From contig JBLMZW010000123.1 in NCBI GenBank assembly GCA_050259035.1, forward strand, positions 1-5,517: 5,517 nt of DNA, given 5' to 3'. The notes under the pieces are model-generated. The model saw nothing but the letters and a program-made list of their open reading frames with translations. It was not told where the DNA came from and did no database searches. This DNA is from JBLMZW01 sp050259035 (GTDB lineage Bacteria > Bacillota > Syntrophomonadia > Syntrophomonadales > DTU052). Shown one piece after another: positions 1 to 5,390 of this stretch (within the stretch, counting starts at the first letter, position 1; each line of letters begins with the position of its first letter). Position numbers and translations under genes: made by a program.

Positions 1-431
1 TTACTAATGTCGCTTTTTCTACTCAGACCAATGTGACCTATATGATGGTGAAAACCAAATATGGGACCTCGGTTTACCGCACCGATGCCAATAACCATGT
101 ACGGAGAGTGATTAACAATGCTTCGATTGGACGTATCGCTATAATGCAAAGTGAGGATCGGCTTCTTTACGATAATGAAAAAGGTGTGGTTTACTCACTT
201 CGTAATAGCGGCCGACGGATCCGGATTTCACCGGAAGATGATAAGTATGCTTTAATCGGTACTGATCAGAATGATAACATTTATCTGGCCCGGCTGAGTA
301 GTCCAGGGGTGGTGAACAGTGTACTAAAGGGTAGTATTAATGGGGATTTTCAGGAACATAAAATCCTTGATAATCCCTATCCGCTGGCTTCCGTAACTAT
401 CGATTATGACGGTAAATTACGATTAACTTAA
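1..431 (+). CDS. C-terminal part of a beta-repeat (propeller-like) protein, 5' end outside window
   Basis: The frame is open from the window edge (first full codon at base 3) to TAA at 429-431, giving about 142 residues. The GTG at 33 is probably internal, because ten in-frame sense codons precede it without a stop and no Shine-Dalgarno site lies in front of it. The protein alternates short hydrophobic strands with turns rich in D, N and G, for example RLLYDNEKGVVYSL, YALIGTDQNDNIYLARL and the terminal VTIDYDGKLRL. That pattern is typical of WD40/YVTN/DUF5050-like propeller blades. No catalytic motif or membrane segment is visible in this part. It converges on the Mur ligase gene. I do not recognise the family. 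Propeller-like structure is inferred from pattern only; a beta-sandwich or S-layer-associated protein is an alternative. Confidence 0.75.
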   Translation, partial: TNVAFSTQTNVTYMMVKTKYGTSVYRTDANNHVRRVINNASIGRIAIMQSEDRLLYDNEKGVVYSLRNSGRRIRISPEDDKYALIGTDQNDNIYLARLSSPGVVNSVLKGSINGDFQEHKILDNPYPLASVTIDYDGKLRLT

Positions 432-507
432 TGGCAATCCCTTGCGTCCTACGAAAACAGTTCACCATGCAATTTCTAGGGAGTAGAATAATTCTCAATA
501 ACAAAGA

Positions 508-543
508 CCACCCTATGGTAGTGATTGCTCTACCATAGGGTGG
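508..543. terminator. Bidirectional-type hairpin between convergent genes
   Basis: There is a perfect 14-bp inverted repeat: CCACCCTATGGTAG (508-521) and its complement (530-543), with an 8-nt loop. It lies 76 bp after the stop of the left gene and 19 bp beyond the stop of the Mur ligase, so it probably ends transcription from both sides. Neither side has a clean U-tract. The plus strand continues CATCTTTAATAAAAT and the minus strand TCTTTGTTATT. Termination is therefore inferred from stem strength and position. Confidence 0.7.
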
Positions 544-562
544 CATCTTTAATAAAATAAAT

Positions 563-1957
563 TTACCTCTTCATCAATCCTCGTACCGGAGTATAAACCG
601 AGGCCTTAAGAACTATAATCATGCCCGGGGCAAGCAGTTTTTTAAAATGGGGCCGGGCAGCTGCCACCGTCGGATAATACGCTATTCTTTCTCTGGGATA
701 GCCTGCGGCCACTGCCCCTCGAACATACTCCTTTCCCCATTTACCAATGGCCAAAACCTCTTTAATCTCGGTTTCGGCTATCACCTTCCCTGCTTCATAG
801 TGAACCTGACGTGCATAGAGGGCAATTCTATTTGAAGGCCGTTCCATATCCCCTAGTACCAGGGCCACATGATGCTGTACGGCTAGCGAACCAAGTGCTC
901 TAATCAATAACCGTGTTGAATCGGGATTAGCGTTAAAGTTGTCATTGATTATTAAAGAGTTGTTTTTCCCCTGGTGTACCCTGAGCCTGCCATTAACCGG
1001 ATAAAACTTTGACAACCCGCTAGCTATTTCATTGGGACTCATTCCCACTTGCAGACCAACTAAAACTGCGGCCAGAGCATTGCCGACATTATATTTCCCG
1101 AAGGTGTTAATCCGGCAGCGAAACTTGATCCCTATCCCATTAACCGTAAAAATAGTTCCCAGACCATCAAGTTTTATATCTGATGCCCATAGATTACACC
1201 TGGGAGAAAACCCATATCGAAGAACCAGCCCGCCGAATTTTTGTACTGGCATGGCTTTGATATTCTCATCTTCTCCATTCAAAATCAGGGTACTGTCTTT
1301 GCCCATATAACTTAAAACCTCGGACTTAGCAGCAATGATATTCTTGATAGAGCCTAACCTTACGGCATGAGCCCTTTGAATTGATGTTACCACCACAATA
1401 TTGGGATTGATTAATCGGGTAGAGAGGCCGATAATCCCTCTCCCCAACATACCGGCTTCGATAACTGCCGATCGATGTCCGCCGTTAACCCGAAAAATGC
1501 TGTTAGCTACCCCATCAGGCAGGTTATCGTTCATATAACTAACCATGGGCTGCAGCTTTTCCCGCAATACCGCACCAATCATTTCTTTCGTCGTAGTTTT
1601 GCCGGCGCTGCCCATCACCTGGATAAACGGGATACCTAGCTGTCGCCGGTAAGCCCGGGCCAGAGCCAGGTAGGAGTTACCCAGATTGCCTACTTCTATA
1701 ACAGCTATATTATTTTTCCGCCATCTGCTGAGATCAAGCAGCTTTCGATCCCGTACCAATATGCAGGCTACGTGATACTTGTTTAAGGTCGACAACAGTC
1801 TTTTCGCATTAGCCTTCGGATTGGCCAAAAAAGTAATTCGACCGGGATGCGCCCCTCGCCATCCACCGATATGCAGAGGAATGTATTGGCTCGGGTTACC
1901 TAAAATTATACGTCCGCCAATTACAGCCGCTATTCGTTCGAGAGTTAAGCTGGGCAA
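563..1957 (-). CDS. MurF-like Mur ligase (UDP-MurNAc-tripeptide--D-Ala-D-Ala ligase family), divergent
   Basis: This 464-residue protein is close to the usual MurF length (about 450-460). Mur ligases are cytoplasmic and use ATP, through an acyl-phosphate, to join an amino acid or dipeptide to a UDP-sugar peptide. Visible features in order: an N-terminal UDP-binding-type domain (about 1-105); the P-loop GSAGKTTTKEM (G116-M126, K120); IEAG with E167; AH at 196-197; the AAKSE lysine K211, usually carbamylated; GKYNVGNALAA (287-297); NGR (322-324); the C-terminal domain motif DNFNANPDS (339-347); and GDM (369-371). Differences from typical MurF: GMLGRGII replaces GMNxxGEI, the end reads LKAS rather than VKGSR, and the N-terminal part has ITFLANPK, an LpxD-like signature, instead of MurF DSR/DGH motifs. 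The start is TTG, because an in-frame stop lies five codons upstream; AAAGGGG sits 9 nt before it. It stands alone rather than in a division/cell-wall cluster. It may be a MurF paralogue with another acceptor; the family is sure, the substrate is not. Confidence 0.88.
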   Translation of the reverse strand: MPSLTLERIAAVIGGRIILGNPSQYIPLHIGGWRGAHPGRITFLANPKANAKRLLSTLNKYHVACILVRDRKLLDLSRWRKNNIAVIEVGNLGNSYLALARAYRRQLGIPFIQVMGSAGKTTTKEMIGAVLREKLQPMVSYMNDNLPDGVANSIFRVNGGHRSAVIEAGMLGRGIIGLSTRLINPNIVVVTSIQRAHAVRLGSIKNIIAAKSEVLSYMGKDSTLILNGEDENIKAMPVQKFGGLVLRYGFSPRCNLWASDIKLDGLGTIFTVNGIGIKFRCRINTFGKYNVGNALAAVLVGLQVGMSPNEIASGLSKFYPVNGRLRVHQGKNNSLIINDNFNANPDSTRLLIRALGSLAVQHHVALVLGDMERPSNRIALYARQVHYEAGKVIAETEIKEVLAIGKWGKEYVRGAVAAGYPRERIAYYPTVAAARPHFKKLLAPGMIIVLKASVYTPVRGLMKR

Positions 1958-2050
1958 TAGGACCGGCCCCTTTCACTTCCTTCCATGTATTCCCATATTA
2001 TTCAGGTAATAGAGAATTTGAATCTAGTATCAATACGGTGGTGAGGGAAT
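1958..2050. promoter_or_regulatory. Divergent intergenic region (Mur ligase / glycosyltransferase)
   Basis: This 93-bp spacer must carry promoters for both directions. On the minus strand a weak sigma-A-like pair, TTCAAA and TAATAT separated by 16 nt, lies upstream of the AAAGGGG ribosome site of the Mur ligase. On the plus strand AC (1975-1976), 17 nt, then CATATTATT (1994-2002) resembles the sigma-K pattern (AC, 16-17 nt, CATAnnnTA) but lacks the final A. The plus strand also carries GGTGAGG at 2040-2046, a ribosome-site candidate for the glycosyltransferase. All promoter calls here are weak pattern matches. Confidence 0.35.
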
Positions 2051-2980
2051 ATCAACACTCGGAAAACCAGGCTGCTTTTTATAACCCGTGATTTTCATCA
2101 ATACACTGAACGAAACACCTTTTACCTGTATAAGGAACTGTCTAAGATTCTTGATCTCAAGCTTTGGTATTATCGGGGGGATATCAGGGCTATTCTGGTT
2201 AAAAGCGGATTTAAACCTGACTTTATCTTGTTGAATGATTTGAAAGAGACACGCTGTCCTGAAATTACCGGGTTATCTGCACTCAAGATTCCCTGGGGAA
2301 TTATCATGCATGATATTCATTACCAGGAAACCAAACGCCGGGAATTTATTAAAAATAATCAGGTGCGTTATATCTTTTCCATTTACCGGGATGCCTTTAT
2401 AAAGAGGTTTCCGGAATACGTATCAAGAATGTGCTGGCTGCCGCATTGGGTAAATACCGACATTTTCAGGGATTACGGGTTAACCAGGAACATTAACTGG
2501 CTGATGATGGGAAAAAGGGCTTCCTATTACCCATTACGGGAAAAAATATACCGGGTTATGAAAGGTAAACCGGGGTTTGTCTACCACCCCCACCCTGGCT
2601 ATCGCCAGGTGAGGAATCAAGAGCAGGGAGTATTTGTAGGCGAGCGTTATGCCCGGGAAATCAGTCGGGCCAAAATGTTTCTTACCTGTGACTCCAGTTT
2701 CCACTATCCGCTGATCAAGTATTATGAAGTGCTGGCCTGTAAGACCCTGCTGTTGGCTCCTGCTTCACGGGAACTGCACGATCTTGGCTTTATCCCCGGC
2801 TCCAATTTTGTAGCTATTAACCAAGACAACTTTTTACGCCAGGCCAGCTATTATCTGAAGAATGTAAACGAGCGGCAGCATATTGCGGAGGCAGGTTATA
2901 AAATGGTGCGTGCCCGGCATTCGGCCGCTACCCGAGCCGAACAACTCAAGCGGATGATCAATGATATCATAGGCGGTTAA
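2051..2980 (+). CDS. CgeB-type glycosyltransferase (GT4-like), start codon non-standard or lost
   Basis: The first conventional start is TTG 2228 (250 residues), but it cuts into conserved sequence. Upstream in the same frame the protein reads RLLFITRDFHQYTERNTFYL, the expected first Rossmann strand and loop of this family, then PDFILLNDL across the TTG. The frame is open from 2045, just after a TGA at 2042. The best-placed initiation codon is ATC 2051, 4 nt after GGTGAGG, giving about 309 residues. Numbered from TTG 2228: MHDIHYQE 27-34, WLPHWVNTDIF 70-80, and the nucleotide-sugar-binding C-terminal half with YYEVLACKTLLLAP 165-178 (E167 as the likely family acidic residue) and YYLKNVNERQHIAEAGYKMV 208-227. 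CgeB-like proteins are predicted cytoplasmic sugar transferases; Bacillus CgeB acts in spore-surface maturation. No signal peptide or membrane segment is visible. It is probably co-transcribed with the phosphoesterase 34 bp downstream. Donor and acceptor are unknown. If translation starts only at TTG 2228, the product would lack its first lobe and probably be inactive. Confidence 0.85.
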   Translation: MNTRKTRLLFITRDFHQYTERNTFYLYKELSKILDLKLWYYRGDIRAILVKSGFKPDFILLNDLKETRCPEITGLSALKIPWGIIMHDIHYQETKRREFIKNNQVRYIFSIYRDAFIKRFPEYVSRMCWLPHWVNTDIFRDYGLTRNINWLMMGKRASYYPLREKIYRVMKGKPGFVYHPHPGYRQVRNQEQGVFVGERYAREISRAKMFLTCDSSFHYPLIKYYEVLACKTLLLAPASRELHDLGFIPGSNFVAINQDNFLRQASYYLKNVNERQHIAEAGYKMVRARHSAATRAEQLKRMINDIIGG

Positions 2981-2981
2981 T

Positions 2982-3001
2982 TTCAGCTTCTGGCAGCTGA
3001 A
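2982..3001 (+). repeat. Small hairpin just before the phosphoesterase ribosome site
   Basis: TTCAGCT (2982-2988) and AGCTGAA (2995-3001) are perfect 7-bp inverted arms around a 6-nt loop. The hairpin lies between the glycosyltransferase stop (2980) and GGAGGT (3003-3008). It has no following U-tract, so it is not a terminator. It could shield the mRNA or modulate translation, but a chance inverted repeat is possible. Confidence 0.35.
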
Positions 3002-3002
3002 T

Positions 3003-3008
3003 GGAGGT
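3003..3008 (+). promoter_or_regulatory. Strong ribosome binding site for the metallophosphoesterase
   Basis: GGAGGT lies 6 nt before ATG 3015. An in-frame TAG at 2970 and no other start between fix this ATG as the start, which matters because it shows the product has no signal peptide. Confidence 0.85.
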
Positions 3009-3014
3009 AAGAAA

Positions 3015-4076
3015 ATGGCGGGAAAGTCTTATCCTCGTTTACCCTACCTGTCCTGGACCAAAAGCCCGTCTACAACCATAACCATTCGTTATGGCAGCTC
3101 CTTACCGGCTGTTGACAGTATCTATTACGGCGAACAGGGCAAGCTTGACCACCATGTCAATACTAATTATGGTACCGAGAAAGAAGTAACACTAAGAGAT
3201 CTCAAACCTGGTACCAGATATAGTTACCGAATTAGCGGCTATAAAAGTGTATATAACTTTCGTACTGCACCGCTATCAGGTGCCCCTTATTCTTTTATAG
3301 TTTATGGAGACTTTGCCAGCGGGGGGAATTTGAAAGTCAAACAGCGGCTATACCAGGAGGTACGCAGAGAATACCCTGCATTTCTCATTCTTACCGGAGA
3401 TGTGGTATCGAACGGTAATTCTGTTTACTTTTGGCGCCGAGACTATTTTGATCCAGGAGGTATTATCACATCTTATTTCCCGATGATGATAGCCCATGGT
3501 AACCATGATGGGGGATACCTATATAATTACTACTTAAGTTACCCAGGAAATGGACGCTGGTATAGTTTCTTGTATGGTAATGCACAGTTTTTGGCCATAG
3601 ACACTGAACTAGATTATTCCACCAATAGCCCTCAGTATCGCTATGTAGGAGATATCCTTGCTAATACCAAAGCGAGATGGAAGATTGTATATCTGCATAA
3701 ACCTCCCTATTCCACTAATACCGGTCATCATAGTGATCTTAAGGTGCGGGCAGTTTTATCTCCCCTCTTTGAAAAATACCGGGTAGATATAGTCTTCTGC
3801 GGTCACAACCATGGTTATGAACGTACTCGTCCAATCTGGCATAATCAGGTTAATCAGCAAAAGGGCGTTACCTATATCACTACTGGCGGAGGCGGAGCGA
3901 TTCTTACACCCTTTGTACCCTGGAAGCGATTAAATGCAGTGGAAAAGAGATGGAGTTTGGTCAGAGTTGTCAGCCACCATTATTTGCTGGTCAATGTTAA
4001 TAGACAACGCTTGTACATCCAGGCTAAACGGGCAAATGGAAGCATCATTGATGAGTTTGCACTAACCAAGCAATAA
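3015..4076 (+). CDS. FN3/purple-acid-phosphatase-like metallophosphoesterase
   Basis: The 353-residue protein has two parts. Residues about 7-86 form a fibronectin-III-like domain as in purple acid phosphatases (PRLPYLSW, then LKPGTRYSYRI at 63-73). Residues about 92-345 form a calcineurin-like catalytic domain with metal-binding motifs in order: YGDFASGG (D99), LTGDVVSNG (D129), HGNHD (N163, H164), YLHKPP (H228) and GHNHGYERT (H264, H266). This set supports a two-metal phosphoesterase that hydrolyses phosphomonoesters or diesters. The position three residues after D129 is S132, where plant and animal purple acid phosphatases have the Fe-binding tyrosine, so a purple enzyme is unlikely; this is common in bacterial relatives. 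No signal peptide, lipobox or membrane segment is present, so the protein should be cytoplasmic unless exported by an unusual route. It follows the glycosyltransferase by 34 bp, as in an operon. The natural substrate cannot be read from the sequence. Confidence 0.9.
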   Translation: MAGKSYPRLPYLSWTKSPSTTITIRYGSSLPAVDSIYYGEQGKLDHHVNTNYGTEKEVTLRDLKPGTRYSYRISGYKSVYNFRTAPLSGAPYSFIVYGDFASGGNLKVKQRLYQEVRREYPAFLILTGDVVSNGNSVYFWRRDYFDPGGIITSYFPMMIAHGNHDGGYLYNYYLSYPGNGRWYSFLYGNAQFLAIDTELDYSTNSPQYRYVGDILANTKARWKIVYLHKPPYSTNTGHHSDLKVRAVLSPLFEKYRVDIVFCGHNHGYERTRPIWHNQVNQQKGVTYITTGGGGAILTPFVPWKRLNAVEKRWSLVRVVSHHYLLVNVNRQRLYIQAKRANGSIIDEFALTKQ

Positions 4077-4255
4077 GGATAACGAATGTCTTACGGATGC
4101 TCTTTAAGTTTTGTCTCCTAGACCGTAAAGTTAAAACAGCAGTTGTAGTTGTTCCGACTTTATTTTTATGGGAAGTTGAGAGGATACTCAGAAGCCCTAG
4201 GTTTAGGGAGTGTCTGGTACCGACTTTATTATTCCCTGACAAACTTTTGGTAAGC
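4077..4255. other. Intergenic stretch with direct repeat and mini-ORF, no gene supported
   Basis: No convincing coding region is present. An 11-codon frame (4086-4121, ATG to TAG) follows TAAGGA, which overlaps the phosphoesterase stop codon, at good spacing; it is too short to call. CCGACTTTATT occurs twice (4154-4164 and 4220-4230). A small inverted repeat, CCCTA/TAGGG, lies at 4195-4208. Longer open frames on both strands here show no recognisable protein. Confidence 0.5.
4154..4230. repeat. Pair of 11-bp direct repeats
   Basis: CCGACTTTATT is found at 4154-4164 and again at 4220-4230, with start points 66 bp apart. The similarity continues imperfectly for a few T/A-rich bases. The copies lie between the phosphoesterase stop and its terminator. 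Function is unknown; they could be traces of a dispersed non-coding repeat. Confidence 0.5.
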
Positions 4256-4289
4256 AAGTGCCACCTTCGAATTAGGTGGCACTTTTTTT
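4256..4289 (+). terminator. Rho-independent terminator of the glycosyltransferase-phosphoesterase unit
   Basis: The stem AAGTGCCACCT (4256-4266) pairs perfectly with AGGTGGCACTT (4274-4284) around a 7-nt loop. The right arm runs into seven T residues (4283-4289). This is a textbook intrinsic terminator on the plus strand, 179 bp after the phosphoesterase stop. The opposite strand has no U-tract after the stem, so it should not stop read-through from nudC. Confidence 0.88.
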
Positions 4290-4419
4290 GCCTTCGTCTA
4301 TACCATCTTCGTACAACGTTTTTTGAAATCCCGTATTTGCGAGCAGTGCCTCTAATAGTATCACCGTTCTCAATCTCCTTGACTACTTTGACACGAATTT
4401 CATGACTATACTTGATCAT
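4282..4419 (-). pseudogene. IS3-type transposase OrfA fragment (HTH domain only)
   Basis: From ATG 4419 the product begins MIKYSHEIRVKVVKEIENGD and continues with TARKYGISKNVVRRWYRRR. This is the winged/HTH DNA-binding start of IS3/IS911 OrfA proteins: helix, ARKYGIS turn, then a recognition helix with RRWY. After about 46 residues the homology-like sequence ends in QKK at the terminator. The frame then runs on without stop through unrelated sequence into the antisense of the phosphoesterase 3' end (to 4045). Intact OrfA proteins are about 90-110 residues with a leucine zipper and are followed by orfB, both missing here. It cannot transpose alone; whether the HTH fragment is expressed is unknown. 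Confidence 0.7.
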
Positions 4420-4424
4420 ATAAA

Positions 4425-4475
4425 AAGTGCACATCCAAACATTGAACTTTTTTGTCCAACATTTTGGGTGCACTT
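4425..4475. repeat. Imperfect inverted repeat at the IS end
   Basis: AAGTGCAC (4425-4432) is the exact complement of GTGCACTT (4468-4475). With a 2-base bulge the pairing continues through CCAAA (4435-4439) against TTTGG, then through mismatched bases towards the T-run at 4447-4453. On the minus strand it forms a hairpin ending 5 nt before the orfA ATG. Such structures at IS ends can block translation from outside transcripts; that role is inferred. Confidence 0.5.
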
Positions 4476-4488
4476 CACTAAGGGTGGG

Positions 4489-5319
4489 CTACTCCTGTGC
4501 TTTACGATTTTTAAATTGTCTTATCATTTCATTGGTGAGACTTAATCGGTCATCTTCAACTTCTATTTCATCACGATGGACCCACACAGCCTCTGAAAGT
4601 TCATTTGTGTCCATAGTTATGGCCGTATCGCTGCCAAGTTCTGCAAAGTATCCTAAAAGCAGGCTTTCAGAAAAACCCCACGGCTGAGATTTGTAATAGG
4701 TTATGTTTTTTACCCCGAGTCCTACTTCTTCCCTAACCTCTCGTTTAATAGTTTCCTCGGCGCTTTCCCCAAACTCTATGAATCCTGCTACCAGGGCATA
4801 TTTCTTATAATCTCTGTTAGCATATTTGGTCATCAAAAGCCTGTCACCATCGGTAACTGCGACGATTACGACGGGGGCAATCTTGGGATATATGCTGTTT
4901 TTGCAGTTATTACAGAACAGCATTCGCTCTGTGCTGGCATGTTCCAGCTTATTGCCACATCTTCCACAAAGTCGATTATCCTGGTACCACCGTGCTAAGT
5001 GATAGGCAGAAATACCGGCAAAAGCCAGATACTTGGGAGTTGCTTTGCGTAATATACTTAAACTTTCGAAATGATAGTCACTGATTGTGATTTCCTTTTC
5101 TGTTTGCGCAAGAAAGAATTCCATCTCATTAATTTTAAATAAATAGATGTATTTAACATCAACAGCTTTAAAATCGCTATACCTCGGATAATGCAGTTCG
5201 TTATTTATTGTTTTCACCAAAAGTTTATTCCCATGGAAAAGCAGGACCACACTATCGTTATTGGGACTTTTATCAACATACTCATTGGAAAATTGGTGGG
5301 GGAAGATATCCTGAATCAT
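4489..5319 (-). CDS. nudC: NADH pyrophosphatase / NAD-capped RNA hydrolase NudC
   Basis: The 276-residue protein (E. coli NudC has 257) cleaves NADH or NAD to NMN(H) and AMP, and in studied relatives removes NAD caps from RNA 5' ends. Domains: a variable N-terminal domain (about 1-110); a four-cysteine zinc ribbon with C118, C121, C136 and C139 (CGRCG and CNNC); then the Nudix domain starting at YPKIAPVVIVAV (144-155). The full Nudix box GX5EX7REVXEEXG is at 179-200, with the metal-binding REVREE at 193-198. The NudC-specific SQPW motif is at 211-214, followed by GFSESLLLGY. All key residues are intact. ATG 5319 is preceded by GTGAGG with 8 nt spacing. It is transcribed alone towards the IS remnant and converges on the phosphoesterase; no terminator of its own is seen. 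It looks slightly more AT-rich than the left half of the window by eye. Confidence 0.96.
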   Translation of the reverse strand: MIQDIFPHQFSNEYVDKSPNNDSVVLLFHGNKLLVKTINNELHYPRYSDFKAVDVKYIYLFKINEMEFFLAQTEKEITISDYHFESLSILRKATPKYLAFAGISAYHLARWYQDNRLCGRCGNKLEHASTERMLFCNNCKNSIYPKIAPVVIVAVTDGDRLLMTKYANRDYKKYALVAGFIEFGESAEETIKREVREEVGLGVKNITYYKSQPWGFSESLLLGYFAELGSDTAITMDTNELSEAVWVHRDEIEVEDDRLSLTNEMIRQFKNRKAQE

Positions 5320-5361
5320 CGGTTACGCCTCACTTAACCAGTGATTATTAGTACCAGAAAT

Positions 5362-5390
5362 ATTATGTACCTGCACCCTACATCCGTCCA
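5362..5390 (-). promoter_or_regulatory. Probable sigma-A promoter of nudC
   Basis: On the minus strand TGGACG (5390-5385, four of six consensus bases) is followed after exactly 17 nt by CATAAT (5367-5362, five of six). Transcription would start near 5355, giving a leader of about 36 nt with the GTGAGG ribosome site. Spacing and location fit well; it is a visual match only. Confidence 0.5.

Larger units (their letters stand above)
4282..4477 (-). mobile_element. Remnant of an IS3-family insertion sequence (one end plus 5' part of orfA)
   Basis: Reading the minus strand from 4477, the end TGAAGTGCACCC (4477-4466) followed by AAAATGTTGGACA resembles IS3-family (IS150-like) left ends. An orfA-type helix-turn-helix starts at 4419. 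The element stops abruptly near 4282, where the sequence becomes the terminator, and no orfB or second end is present. The left end lies 11 bp beyond the nudC stop. It is therefore a dead fragment. The family comes from motif memory, and the exact boundaries are estimates. Confidence 0.65.

Noticed and set aside
647..1310. Open frames on the plus strand inside the Mur ligase gene
   Set aside because: They lie antisense to a gene with clear Mur ligase motifs and show no recognisable protein features.
2041..2091. GTG 2041 as the glycosyltransferase start through a frameshift
   Set aside because: Its frame ends at TGA 2089 and its residues do not resemble the family; it would need a one-base deletion near 2059-2062, and no ribosome site precedes it.
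2228..2980. TTG 2228 as the true glycosyltransferase start
   Set aside because: No ribosome site precedes it and conserved family residues are encoded directly upstream in the same frame; it is kept only as the first conventional start codon.
4045..4473. A 142-codon minus-strand frame as one real protein
   Set aside because: Only the part from ATG 4419 to about 4282 looks like protein sequence (OrfA HTH). The rest translates IS-end DNA, terminator, repeat region and antisense of the phosphoesterase.
4097..4687. Plus-strand open frames of 102 and 86 codons across the gap and nudC 3' end
   Set aside because: They run antisense to the OrfA fragment or nudC and through a terminator, lack ribosome sites and show no family features.
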